From NCBI RefSeq assembly GCF_000308435.1, contig NZ_BAFR01000011.1, positions 1 through 48,392 of the forward strand: a stretch of DNA of 48,392 nucleotides, in the 5' to 3' direction. The DNA comes from Nocardia araoensis NBRC 100135. Lineage in GTDB: Bacteria; Actinomycetota; Actinomycetes; Mycobacteriales; Mycobacteriaceae. Both the position numbers and the translations under genes were made by a program. Below, piece by piece: positions 16,654 through 24,441 of the stretch. Position 1 is the stretch's first letter. Every line of letters begins with the position of its first letter. Below the pieces are notes generated by a model. The model was given only the letters and a program-made list of their open reading frames with translations. It did no database searches and was not told the DNA's origin.

Positions 16654-17924
16654 GGCATCGCGACGCCAGCTCCGCGGTCGACGCCGAATTGCGGTGGCGA
16701 CCAGCACCGCTGGTCTTCATGCTCGCGGGGTGCGCCGCCGCGGCCCTGGTGCTCGCGGTGGTGCTCGGCCGGTGGCAACTGCTCGTGTTCGCCGCGCCGC
16801 TGCTCGGCGTGCTCGCCACCGCGCCGTGGCAGCAGTCATCGACCAGGATCCAGGTCGACGGCGGCGGCACGCTGCGCTGTTTCGAGACCGAGGAAGTGAC
16901 GCTCACCGTCGCCGCCTTCGTGGAGAAGGGCCACGCGCTGTTGCGCCTGAAGCCGGAGCGCTCCACCGGGCTGGAACTCCAGGTCGAGGAGGCCAGCGAT
17001 TCCGGAATCGCGCCTGCCGGGTTGCGGCTGGCGCTCTCGGCGGGCAGGTGGGGGCGCTACCCGATCTCGGTGCGGGTCTCGGCGCTGAGCCCCGCCGGGC
17101 TCTCCGTCGCCACCGCGGTGCTGCCCGCGGGGCAGCTGTTCGTGTATCCGATCACCGATCCGCAGCGGATGCGCCTGCCGCGCACCGAACTTCCCGAGCG
17201 GCTCGGCACGCACCTGACCCGCAGGCACGGTCCCGGCGTCGAGTACGCCGACATCCGCGCCTACGCCCCCGGCGACCAGTTGCGCATCGTGAACTGGCCG
17301 GTGAGCGCGCGGCGTGGGCGGCTGTATGTCACCGAGCGGCTGACCAACCGATCCGCGGACGTCGTGGTGCTGGTGGACACCTCGCAGCAGGCGCCGGGAC
17401 CGGCCACCGATTCGCTGGAGCTGTCGGTGCGCGGCGCGGCGCAGGTGGTGCAGTCGACACTGCAGGCGGGCGACCGGACCGCGGTCGTGTGCCTGGGTCA
17501 GGAACCGCGCTGGCTGCGGCCGGACATCGGCCGCCGCCAGTTCTACCGCATCGTGGACACCGTGCTCGACGTCGGCGAGGAGCACATCCCGACCACCGGC
17601 ACCCTCGCGCCGCACGCGGCCGTGCCGCTCGGCGCGATCGTGGTGGCCTTCTCCACGCTGCTGGACACGCAGTTCGCGCTCGCGATGATCGATCTGCGCA
17701 AGCGCGGGCACGTGGTGGTCGTGGTCGACGTGCTGCGCGGCACGCCGTTCCGCGAGGATCTCGACCCCATCCTGGCCAAGATGTGGCAGCTGGAGCGCGC
17801 GGCGATGTACCGCGACATGGGCACCGTCGGCGTCGACATCGTGGCGTGGCCGGAAGACGCGCGCCTGGACCAGATCATGCGGGTGCTGCCCGAGCACCGC
17901 AGGACCGTGCGGGTGCGCCGATGA
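16650..17924 (+). CDS. DUF58 domain protein (vWA-like partner of MoxR)
   Basis: This 424-residue protein has two N-terminal hydrophobic segments (about 18-55), an Ig-like middle region, and a DUF58 core with RRHGPGVEYADIRAYAPGDQ, IVNWPVSARR, then VVVLVDTSQ. The last motif resembles the start of a von Willebrand A fold with a metal-ion-dependent adhesion site. DUF58 proteins pair with MoxR ATPases. The gene has 4-nt overlaps at both ends, so MoxR, DUF58 and the following membrane protein should be made in fixed proportion. Confidence 0.88.
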   Translation: MRHRDASSAVDAELRWRPAPLVFMLAGCAAAALVLAVVLGRWQLLVFAAPLLGVLATAPWQQSSTRIQVDGGGTLRCFETEEVTLTVAAFVEKGHALLRLKPERSTGLELQVEEASDSGIAPAGLRLALSAGRWGRYPISVRVSALSPAGLSVATAVLPAGQLFVYPITDPQRMRLPRTELPERLGTHLTRRHGPGVEYADIRAYAPGDQLRIVNWPVSARRGRLYVTERLTNRSADVVVLVDTSQQAPGPATDSLELSVRGAAQVVQSTLQAGDRTAVVCLGQEPRWLRPDIGRRQFYRIVDTVLDVGEEHIPTTGTLAPHAAVPLGAIVVAFSTLLDTQFALAMIDLRKRGHVVVVVDVLRGTPFREDLDPILAKMWQLERAAMYRDMGTVGVDIVAWPEDARLDQIMRVLPEHRRTVRVRR

Positions 17925-18382
17925 CCAGATTCCTCGCCGTTCTCTCCGGGGTGTTGCTGGTGGCCTCGGTGGCGCTGCTGGAGCCGTGGATCGGCATTCC
18001 CGCCCTGGTCCTCGTCGCGCTCGGCTGGTGGCTGCGGCCGCTGGCGGTCTGCGCGGTGCTGCTCGCGCTCGCCGTGCTGGCGATCGCCGACGCGGGCGTG
18101 CTCGCCTGCGCGGCAACGGGATTGGTGGCCACGACCTATCTGCTCAACGCCGCGACGGTGACCGCGCCGCACGGAGTGGTGCCCACCACGATCCCGTCGG
18201 TGACCGGTGCGGTCGGCTTCGCGGCGGTCGCCGTCGTCGCCGCGCTCGTCCCGCTGCGCCTGGCCTGGGCGCCACTGGCCGCGCCGGTGCTCGTGCTGCT
18301 GCTGTACGCCTTGGTGATCCAGGGCGCGGCCGCCCGGCGCGGGCGCGGCGACCGCGAACTTCCGGCGTCGGGCGAAGTCTGA
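17921..18382 (+). CDS. Small integral membrane protein closing the MoxR operon (Rv3162c-like)
   Basis: This 153-residue protein is almost entirely hydrophobic, with probably five membrane helices between residues 3 and 140 and a short basic tail (ARRGRGDRELPASGEV). No catalytic motif was seen. The ATGA overlap with DUF58 and the position match the last gene of the mycobacterial moxR3 cluster. Its role is unknown. Confidence 0.78.
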   Translation: MTRFLAVLSGVLLVASVALLEPWIGIPALVLVALGWWLRPLAVCAVLLALAVLAIADAGVLACAATGLVATTYLLNAATVTAPHGVVPTTIPSVTGAVGFAAVAVVAALVPLRLAWAPLAAPVLVLLLYALVIQGAAARRGRGDRELPASGEV

Positions 18383-18400
18383 CGCCGTGGCGACAGCCCT

Positions 18401-18430
18401 CGGCACGAGTCCCTGCCCGAAGCCGTGCCG
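18401..18430 (+). terminator. Weak hairpin after the MoxR operon
   Basis: CGGCACG and CGTGCCG pair around a 16-nt loop, 19 nt past the last stop. There is no U-tract. Confidence is low because similar short stems are common in such G+C-rich DNA. The rest of the gap up to 18562 holds no clear gene. Confidence 0.3.
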
Positions 18431-18562
18431 GTATGAATCGCGAAGGCCCTTCGGCCGTGCGCGTACCGTTCGGTAGTGCGAGGGTCGGCCCGACGGCCGA
18501 GGTCGCCCCCCGCTGAGGCTCCGCAGGCGTGATCGAGGACATGGACAACCGCGGGAGGTCTT

Positions 18563-18676
18563 ATGACGTTCGCCGAGTTCGATCGAACGACCGCCACGTC
18601 AACGACCTTCTGCGGGTCGCTTCGGTCGCCTGATCGCGCAGCGCCGCAGGCTCGGCTTGGGAGCGGCTCGTGGTGA
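18563..18676 (+). CDS. Possible 37-residue upstream ORF overlapping the PucR-type gene start
   Basis: An ATG preceded by GGGAGG (4-nt spacing) opens a 37-codon frame whose TGA overlaps the first codons of the PucR-type regulator. The peptide begins MTFAEFDRTT and has no recognised domain. The good ribosome site and overlap suggest translational coupling or a leader peptide. The weak ribosome site of the downstream GTG adds some support. It could still be chance. Confidence 0.28.
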   Translation: MTFAEFDRTTATSTTFCGSLRSPDRAAPQARLGSGSW

Positions 18677-20193
18677 CATTGGACCGGTTGGCGAATGTGC
18701 TGAGTGGCTACGGAATCCGCTTGCGGTTGGGTTCGGTGCCCCGGTCCACCCGACTGCGCAGCGTGGTGATCCACGGGGCCGATCAGGACCCTATGGAAGC
18801 GGGCGACGTACTGCTGGGGATCGGGGCGCGCTCGGTGCCGGAGGTGGTGGAATGGGCGGTCTCGGCGGGTGCTGTCGTCGCGCTCTTTCGTGGGGGTGTG
18901 GAGACCGAGCACGAGCCGGATATCGATGGCGTGGCGGTGCTCGTGGTCGATCCCGCGGTGGCATGGAGCGAGCTGGCCGCGGTGGTCTACGGGCTGGTGC
19001 TGGAAGGACGCGAGACCGAGGCCGGTCGCGGTCCGACCGATTTGTTCGCCTTGGCCGACAGCGTGGCCGACGCTGTCGGGGGCGCGGTGACGATCGAGGA
19101 CCGGCGGTCTCGGGTGCTGGCGTATTCGAAACCGAAGCAGCACCTCGATCCCGCCCGCGTCGAGACGATCCTCGGTAGGGAGATGCCGACGTGGTTGCGG
19201 GCACTGTTGGACGCGCGGGGTGTCTTCGCGCATTTGGCCGCCTCGGATGAGCCGTTGTTCGTCGTCCCGGACGCCGAACGCGGTGTGACGGGGCGGATGG
19301 TGGTGGCCGTGCGTGTGGGCAGGCAGCTGCTGGGGTCGATATGGGTGTCGTGCCCGGCGCCGTTGCGCGGCGCACGGCGCGCGGCCCTGGCCGACGGTGC
19401 GCGCACGGTGGCCTTGCACCTGTTGCGGTCGCGGGCCAGCGCGGACCTGGAGCGTCAGGTGGAAGCCGATCTGGTCATCCGTCTACTGGAGGGCGCGGCG
19501 GACGCGGCGACGGTGGCCAGCAGACTTGGGCTGGCGCCGGAGAACCTGCGGGTGATCGCGCTGCGGGATCGAAGCGCGGACGAGCGGCACGCCGCGCTGC
19601 TGTTGATCTTCGAGCGAGCGACGACCGGATTCGGCTGGTCCCGTTCGACCCGCAGCGCCTTGGTCGGCGACACCGTCTACACCGTGCTCCCCGCTGATTC
19701 CGCTGCGGCAGCACGCCGCTGGGTCGGTGAGTTACAGGACGCGCTGCCCATGGGGATGACATTGGCGGCCGGCATCAGCGGTCTCGCACGGTCCACGGAG
19801 TTGGCGTCGGCGCGCCGAGAAGCCGACGAGTGCATGGCGCTGCACGAGGCCCGGCCCGCGGCGGCCCCGTCTCCCGCCTACGACGAGTCGTGGGACGAGA
19901 TCCTGCTACAGCGATTGCGCACCGCAGGACTCTCCGGACGCACCCCTGCGCGGGGACCGGTGTCGGAATTACGGCGCTACGACCGCGTGCACTCCACCCA
20001 GTACGTGGCTACGCTGCGCGCCTGGTTGCAGGCGCAGGGCGACTCCGCCCAGGCAGGCGCGCAGCTCGGTGTGCACGAGAACACCGTCCGCAACCGGTTG
20101 CGCAAGATGGCGGAGGTGACCGATCTCGGCTTGGATGATCCCCGCAAACGTCTCGCCATGATGATCGAACTCGCCGTCGCCGACACCGACTGA
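18670..20193 (+). CDS. PucR-type transcriptional regulator with C-terminal helix-turn-helix
   Basis: This 507-residue regulator has an N-terminal PucR-like sensing region (about 1-130, with MEAGDVLLGIG), a GAF-like middle part (about 130-270) and a C-terminal PucR/CdaR helix-turn-helix (LGVHENTVRNRLRKMAEVTDL near residue 475). Members control purine, polyamine or sugar-acid genes, but many actinobacterial copies have no known target. No metabolic partner gene adjoins it; the next genes encode CBS and zinc-finger proteins. Either of two adjacent GTG codons may be the start. An upstream ORF overlaps it. Confidence 0.85.
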   Translation: MVTLDRLANVLSGYGIRLRLGSVPRSTRLRSVVIHGADQDPMEAGDVLLGIGARSVPEVVEWAVSAGAVVALFRGGVETEHEPDIDGVAVLVVDPAVAWSELAAVVYGLVLEGRETEAGRGPTDLFALADSVADAVGGAVTIEDRRSRVLAYSKPKQHLDPARVETILGREMPTWLRALLDARGVFAHLAASDEPLFVVPDAERGVTGRMVVAVRVGRQLLGSIWVSCPAPLRGARRAALADGARTVALHLLRSRASADLERQVEADLVIRLLEGAADAATVASRLGLAPENLRVIALRDRSADERHAALLLIFERATTGFGWSRSTRSALVGDTVYTVLPADSAAAARRWVGELQDALPMGMTLAAGISGLARSTELASARREADECMALHEARPAAAPSPAYDESWDEILLQRLRTAGLSGRTPARGPVSELRRYDRVHSTQYVATLRAWLQAQGDSAQAGAQLGVHENTVRNRLRKMAEVTDLGLDDPRKRLAMMIELAVADTD

Positions 20194-20306
20194 CCCGGCC
20201 CGCTGTGCCGTCGCCACAAATCTCCGCTCTCCGATTGTTCGATCAGCGCAACCGATCGCCTCGCCGCCACGCCACCATGGGGTTGAGCCAGGAAGGAGGT
20301 ATCGGA

Positions 20307-20885
20307 GTGAGGAACATGCAGGTACGTGAGGTGATGCGGAGACCGGTCACCACCGTCCGGCGCGAGGACACGGCGCGCGAGGCGGCGCTGATGCTCGCCG
20401 AACTGCGGTACGCGGCGCTGCCCGTGCTCGACGGAGACGACCGCCTCATCGGAATGCTCACCAGCGGCGACCTCTTGCGGTCCGGAGAACTCGACGACGC
20501 GGTCGGCGCGGTGATGACCACGCCAGCGGTGTCCCTGCCCCAGAACGCGGTACTGGCCGAGGTGATGAGCAGGCTGCTGACCCACGGACTACGCAGTCTG
20601 CCGGTCGTCGACGCCGAGGACCGCGTGGTCGGCATGGTCAGCCGCGGCGACGCGCTGCGGCTCATGCTCACCCCGGACGACGCGCTCGCGGCCGATGCGC
20701 AGCGCCTGCTCGATCAATACCGCGGCGCGCGGCGCTGGCAGGTCACCGTCGACGACGGCGACGCCACCGTCTCCGGCCGGTTCGCCGACGAATCCGAACG
20801 ACGCATCGCCGTCGCCTTGACCCGCACCGTGCCCGGCATCCGCACCGCGAGCATCGCGCTCACACCCGCCGCGGCCGAGCATTGA
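20307..20885 (+). CDS. CBS-pair protein with C-terminal BON-like domain
   Basis: This 192-residue protein has two CBS domains, MQVREVMRRPVTTVRREDTA (about 4-60) and VGAVMTTPAVSLPQNAVLA (about 66-122). A short BON-like segment follows (WQVTVDDGDATVSGRFADE, about 142-185). CBS pairs bind adenine nucleotides, and CBS-BON proteins in actinobacteria are often linked to stress or dormancy. The GTG start is supported by AAGGAGG 7 nt upstream. The DksA/TraR-like gene follows after 25 nt and is probably cotranscribed. Confidence 0.85.
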   Translation: MRNMQVREVMRRPVTTVRREDTAREAALMLAELRYAALPVLDGDDRLIGMLTSGDLLRSGELDDAVGAVMTTPAVSLPQNAVLAEVMSRLLTHGLRSLPVVDAEDRVVGMVSRGDALRLMLTPDDALAADAQRLLDQYRGARRWQVTVDDGDATVSGRFADESERRIAVALTRTVPGIRTASIALTPAAAEH

Positions 20886-20910
20886 CCATCAACCAACCCT
20901 GGAGTCGACG

Positions 20911-21366
20911 ATGACCCACGCATACCCCGTCCAACGCGCGAGCCTCAGCGAACACCTACCCGTGCTGCGCGCCGCACTCGAGCAGCAACGCCGCTTCCGC
21001 CTGCAACAGCTGGCCGAACTCCAAGCCGAGCTCGACCGCGCAGGTGAACCCGCCGACGCGGCTGACGCGGCCAGACACGAGGTCGACGGCAAACTGGCCG
21101 CGGCGGCGCGGCAAGCGCCGGCCGACATCGAGGCCGCTCTCCTGCTCATCGCCGCCGGACGTTACGGCCGCTGCCGACGCTGTCACGCCGAGATCCCGAT
21201 TCGGCTGCTGCGCACCATTCCCACTACACAGTGGTGCTTGCGGTGCCATCGGCATCTCTCGTCCGCCGACGGGTCCCGCGTGATACGGGGGCAGCGGCCT
21301 GCGCGCCGCTCCCGATCGCCGCGCCGCGGCCTGCCGACGAAACGAGAGGCGCTCGCATGCCGCTGA
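20911..21366 (+). CDS. DksA/TraR-like C4 zinc-finger protein
   Basis: This 151-residue protein has a helical N-terminal half (ALEQQRRFRLQQLAELQAEL, likely coiled coil). It also has a DksA/TraR-type zinc finger, GRYGRCRRCHAEIPIRLLRT then WCLRCH, giving CxxC-x17-CxxC. A very basic tail of about 35 residues follows (RPARRSRSPRRG). DksA-family proteins enter the RNA polymerase secondary channel. The acidic coiled-coil tip of true DksA is not evident here, so the activity is open. It follows the CBS-BON gene closely. Confidence 0.82.
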   Translation: MTHAYPVQRASLSEHLPVLRAALEQQRRFRLQQLAELQAELDRAGEPADAADAARHEVDGKLAAAARQAPADIEAALLLIAAGRYGRCRRCHAEIPIRLLRTIPTTQWCLRCHRHLSSADGSRVIRGQRPARRSRSPRRGLPTKREALACR

Positions 21367-21417
21367 CCGTCGATGCTCCCGGACGGCACCTGCCGGAGTC
21401 GCCCGCACCGGCACCAA

Positions 21418-21434
21418 CGGCCGGTTTCCGGCCG
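21418..21434. terminator. Hairpin between convergent dksA-like and chsH3 genes
   Basis: A 7-bp perfect stem (CGGCCGG/CCGGCCG, loop TTT) sits in the 121-nt gap between two convergent stops. A second GGCCCGGCCGGG run lies just to the right. It may end transcription from both sides. Confidence 0.45.
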
Positions 21435-21487
21435 GGTCGGACGCGGCCCGGCCGGGAGCCGCTGGGGTGAAGCTGTGTAGGGATTCC

Positions 21488-22354
21488 TCAGGCGGGCCGG
21501 AACCGCAGTTCGACATCGCCGAGGACCGGCGCGTCGTCGCGTTCGACCACGGTCGCGGCGATGGTGAGCCGGTCCTCCTGGCGCCAGATCCGGACGCGGA
21601 TCGTCTCGCCCGGGTAGAGCACTCCGGCGAACCGGGCACGGAAACCGGTGACGCGGCTCGCGTCGGAGTTGAGCACGACATCGGTCGCGGTCTTGCAGAC
21701 GATGCCGTAGGTGCACAACCCGTGCAGGATGGGCGCGGGGAACCCGGCCGCGCGGGCGAATTCGGGGTCGGAGTGCAGCGGGTTGCGGTCGCCGGACATC
21801 CGGTAGAGCAACGCCTGCTGCGGCAGCGTCGGCGTGGTGACGTCGAAATCCGGAGCGCGATCGGGCAATTCGGTCTTGGTGCTCGGTCCGCGCTCGCCGC
21901 CGAAGCCGCCCTCGCCCTTGGCGAAGATCGAGGAGCGCTCGGTCCACAGCGGCGCGCCGTCGGAGCCGGTGACGGTGTGCTCCTGCACGATGACCGCCGC
22001 CGAGCCCTTGTCCCAGATCTCAGCGATCCGGCTGACCTTGGTCGCTTTGCCCGCCGCCGGGATCGGCCGGTGCACCTCGACCTCCTGATGGCCGTGCACC
22101 ACCTTCGCCAGGTCGATCTCGACGCCGGGGAAGCTCACCTTGGGCGGCTCGGTCTCGTGCACGGTCGCCGCCACGGTGGCGAAGGTGGGCAGCACCTGCG
22201 GTTCCCGATCGTCGAGATAGCGCAGCTCGGCCGCGTCGGTCCAGCGTGTACCCGCGCCGAGGCCCAGCTGATAGAGCTGTACGTCCGACGGGGTCCAGGC
22301 GAACTCCCGGCTCGGCAGTTGCGCGCCGAGCGCGATCTTCGGGTCGATGGGCAT
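21488..22354 (-). CDS. chsH3: MaoC-like steroid enoyl-CoA hydratase ChsH3
   Basis: This 288-residue double hot-dog hydratase has a C-terminal catalytic motif around YRMSGDRNPLHSDPEFA (Asp and His of hydratase-2) followed by ILHGLCTYGIVCK. Its place directly after kstD matches Rv3538 after kstD (Rv3537) in M. tuberculosis. ChsH3 is proposed to act in an earlier beta-oxidation round of the steroid side chain than ChsH1-ChsH2. AAGGAG lies 5 nt before the ATG. A 272-nt gap with a hairpin separates it from kstD, so it may have its own promoter or be partly attenuated. General peroxisomal-type MaoC hydratases are similar, hence some caution. Confidence 0.85.
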   Translation of the reverse strand: MPIDPKIALGAQLPSREFAWTPSDVQLYQLGLGAGTRWTDAAELRYLDDREPQVLPTFATVAATVHETEPPKVSFPGVEIDLAKVVHGHQEVEVHRPIPAAGKATKVSRIAEIWDKGSAAVIVQEHTVTGSDGAPLWTERSSIFAKGEGGFGGERGPSTKTELPDRAPDFDVTTPTLPQQALLYRMSGDRNPLHSDPEFARAAGFPAPILHGLCTYGIVCKTATDVVLNSDASRVTGFRARFAGVLYPGETIRVRIWRQEDRLTIAATVVERDDAPVLGDVELRFRPA

Positions 22355-22583
22355 CAGTTCTCCTTGTGCATGAATGTGGATGGATCCGGATCTACCGCGC
22401 CGCGTCCGGGGCCGCGCCGGGAATCGATGCGCCTTCGGCTCGATCCTGCTCGGCGCGACCGCGGCTGGCCAGTGCGCCGCCCGGTCGGTGGGATGGGTGA
22501 GTGGCTCGCGCTCTGCCGCGCCCCGCACTTCGTTCTGCGTTCCTGTCGCCGTAGCGGCGGGCTTCCTTCGGCGAGATGGGCGC

Positions 22584-22618
22584 GCGGTGCGGGACGGATC
22601 CAGCGCGACCCGCACCGC
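22584..22618 (-). terminator. Hairpin in the kstD-chsH3 gap
   Basis: A perfect 10-bp stem (GCGGTGCGGG/CCCGCACCGC) with a 15-nt loop lies 8 nt past the kstD stop. It may terminate or weaken transcription from kstD into chsH3. The rest of the gap (22355-22583) has no clear gene or KstR site. Confidence 0.5.
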
Positions 22619-22626
22619 TTCGAACG

Positions 22627-24327
22627 TCAGGCCTCTACGGCGGCGACTGCGGACTGGCCGTTCTTGCGCTTGGCGATGTCCAGTACCGCGAGGTAGCCGA
22701 AGGTGATCGCGGGGCCGATCGTGGCGCCGGGCCCGGCGTAGGTGTGGCCCATCACCGGTGTGGAGCAGTTGCCGGAGGCGTACAACCCCTCGATGGCGCT
22801 GCCGTCCTCGCGCAGCACCCGCCCCGCGGTGTCGGCCACCAGCCCGCCCTTGGTGCCCAGATCGCCCGGCACGATCTTGGCGGCGTAGTACGGGCCCTGC
22901 ACCAGTGCGGCCAGGCACGGGTTGGGCCGCACGGTCGGATCGCCGTAGTACCGGTCGTAGTGGCTGTCGCCGCGGCCGAAGTCCTCGTCCTTCCCGGTCT
23001 CGGCGAAGCCGTTGAACCGGGCGACGGTCGCGGCCAACTCGTCGGCGGGCACGCCGATCCGGCCCGCCAGTTCCTCGATGCTGTCGGCCTTGACGATGAA
23101 GTCGTTTTCCATCCACCGGGACGGAAAACGCTGACCGGGCTGTAGCCCGGCGAAGATGTAGCGGTTCCGGTAGCGCTGGTCGAACACCAGCCACGCGGGG
23201 ATGTTCTCGCCCGGCCCCTCACCCTGCCCGTACTCGCCGCCGTACATGGTGTGCACCGCCTCGACGTAAGGAGCGGACTCATTTCCGAATCTCTTGCCGT
23301 CGGCGTTCACCATGATGCTGCCGGGCAGGTTCCGTTCGGCCAGCGCGAACCACGGTTTGCCGCCCTTGAAGATGGTCGGCCCCCACCACGCGTCCTCCAT
23401 GAAACCGATGGCCGCGCCCGCCGCCATGCCCGCTTGGATGCCGTCGCCGGTATTCGCGGCCGCGCCGGTGGTCCACTCGGTGGTGATGGGCTGGCGCTGG
23501 TACTTGGTGCGCATTTCCGCGTTGTGCTCGAAACCGCCGCTGCCGAGGACGACGCCGTAGCGGGCGGTGAAGGTGACCGGCTCGCCGTCGTGCAGCGCCT
23601 TGACGCCGGTGACCACGCCGTTCGTCACGACGAGGTCGGTCATCGGGGTGTTCAGCAACAGCGGCACGTTCGCGTCCATGAGCCCCTTGCGCATGCCCGC
23701 GATGATGGCCTGCCCCATGCCGACGATGTGTTTGCGGGTGAACTTGGCCCAGTAGGTGCGCGCGCCGACGCGCATCGCCCGGAGCATGCCTTTCGGATGA
23801 CGTCGAATCAGGTTGAGCCGGACGAAATCGGCCTGCATCACCACCACGTTCAGCGGAGCCTTCGCGTACGGCGGCTCCAGGTTGAACCGCTCTTCGCCGA
23901 GGATCTTCGTGTCGAACGGCTTGGGCTCGCACGAGCGCCCCTGGGGTCGCCCGCCCGGCGCCTCCGGGTGGTAGTCGGAGTAGCCGGGCACCCACGTCAT
24001 CTTCAGCGGCGAATGATCCAGCACGAAATCCATCGCTTCGGCCCCGCGATCGATGAAGGTGTCGATCCGTTCGGCGGGCACGGCGTCGCCGATGATGCTG
24101 TGCAGGTAGATACGCGCGTCCTCGCGGTCGTCGGGCCGACCGGACGCGCGCAGCGCCTTGTTGCCCGGGATCCACACGCCGCCGCCGGAGCGCGCGGTCG
24201 ACCCGCCGTAGTGCGCGGCCTTCTCGATGACCACCACGCTCAGGCCGTTGTGGGCCGCGGTGAGGGCGGCGGTCATGCCGGCGGCGCCGCTGCCGACCAC
24301 CACCACGTCGTATTCCCGATCAGTCAT
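22627..24327 (-). CDS. kstD: 3-ketosteroid delta1-dehydrogenase KstD
   Basis: This 566-residue FAD enzyme is close to the length of M. tuberculosis KstD. The dinucleotide fold is DVVVVGSGAAGMTAALTAA at residues 6-24. The family glycine/serine stretch GGSTARSGGGVWIPGN follows, and the C-terminal part has YYAAKIVPGDLGTKGG, which carries the Tyr and Gly of the active site in characterised KstDs. It introduces the 1,2 double bond into ring A of 3-ketosteroids, making 9-hydroxylated products unstable so that ring B opens. A KstR operator abuts the ATG by one base, and no ribosome site is visible, which points to a leaderless transcript. It faces the KstD-like/hsaEGF operon. Confidence 0.95.
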   Translation of the reverse strand: MTDREYDVVVVGSGAAGMTAALTAAHNGLSVVVIEKAAHYGGSTARSGGGVWIPGNKALRASGRPDDREDARIYLHSIIGDAVPAERIDTFIDRGAEAMDFVLDHSPLKMTWVPGYSDYHPEAPGGRPQGRSCEPKPFDTKILGEERFNLEPPYAKAPLNVVVMQADFVRLNLIRRHPKGMLRAMRVGARTYWAKFTRKHIVGMGQAIIAGMRKGLMDANVPLLLNTPMTDLVVTNGVVTGVKALHDGEPVTFTARYGVVLGSGGFEHNAEMRTKYQRQPITTEWTTGAAANTGDGIQAGMAAGAAIGFMEDAWWGPTIFKGGKPWFALAERNLPGSIMVNADGKRFGNESAPYVEAVHTMYGGEYGQGEGPGENIPAWLVFDQRYRNRYIFAGLQPGQRFPSRWMENDFIVKADSIEELAGRIGVPADELAATVARFNGFAETGKDEDFGRGDSHYDRYYGDPTVRPNPCLAALVQGPYYAAKIVPGDLGTKGGLVADTAGRVLREDGSAIEGLYASGNCSTPVMGHTYAGPGATIGPAITFGYLAVLDIAKRKNGQSAVAAVEA

Positions 24328-24328
24328 G

Positions 24329-24342
24329 TAGAACACGTTATA
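24329..24342. promoter_or_regulatory. KstR operator overlapping the kstD promoter
   Basis: TAGAACACGTTATA matches TnnAACnnGTTnnA at every fixed position. On the minus strand a TATAAC -10-like hexamer lies inside it, 9 nt from the kstD ATG. Repressor binding would therefore cover the polymerase site itself. Confidence 0.88.
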
Positions 24343-24405
24343 GAATGGACGCGCCATTGGTCTATGTTGTGTGGCAGAAGACTTGCTCGACGTTCCGTTT
24401 GTCGA

Positions 24406-24419
24406 GGAAACTTGTTTCA
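24406..24419. promoter_or_regulatory. KstR-like operator upstream of the KstD-like/hsaEGF operon
   Basis: GGAAACTTGTTTCA matches the KstR consensus except at the first base. Its 12-bp core GAAACTTGTTTC is a perfect palindrome. It ends 22 nt before the start codon of the KstD-like gene. Confidence 0.7.
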
Positions 24420-24441
24420 GTTTCAGACCGGAGTTAAGAAC

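Noticed and set aside
22355..22626. Possible small gene between kstD and chsH3
   Set aside because: No frame with a ribosome site or conserved motif was found on either strand; only a hairpin is convincing.
24407..24420. Possible KstR2 rather than KstR site before the KstD-like gene
   Set aside because: It keeps the AACnnGTT core of KstR and lacks the CAAG/CTTG arms of the KstR2 motif.
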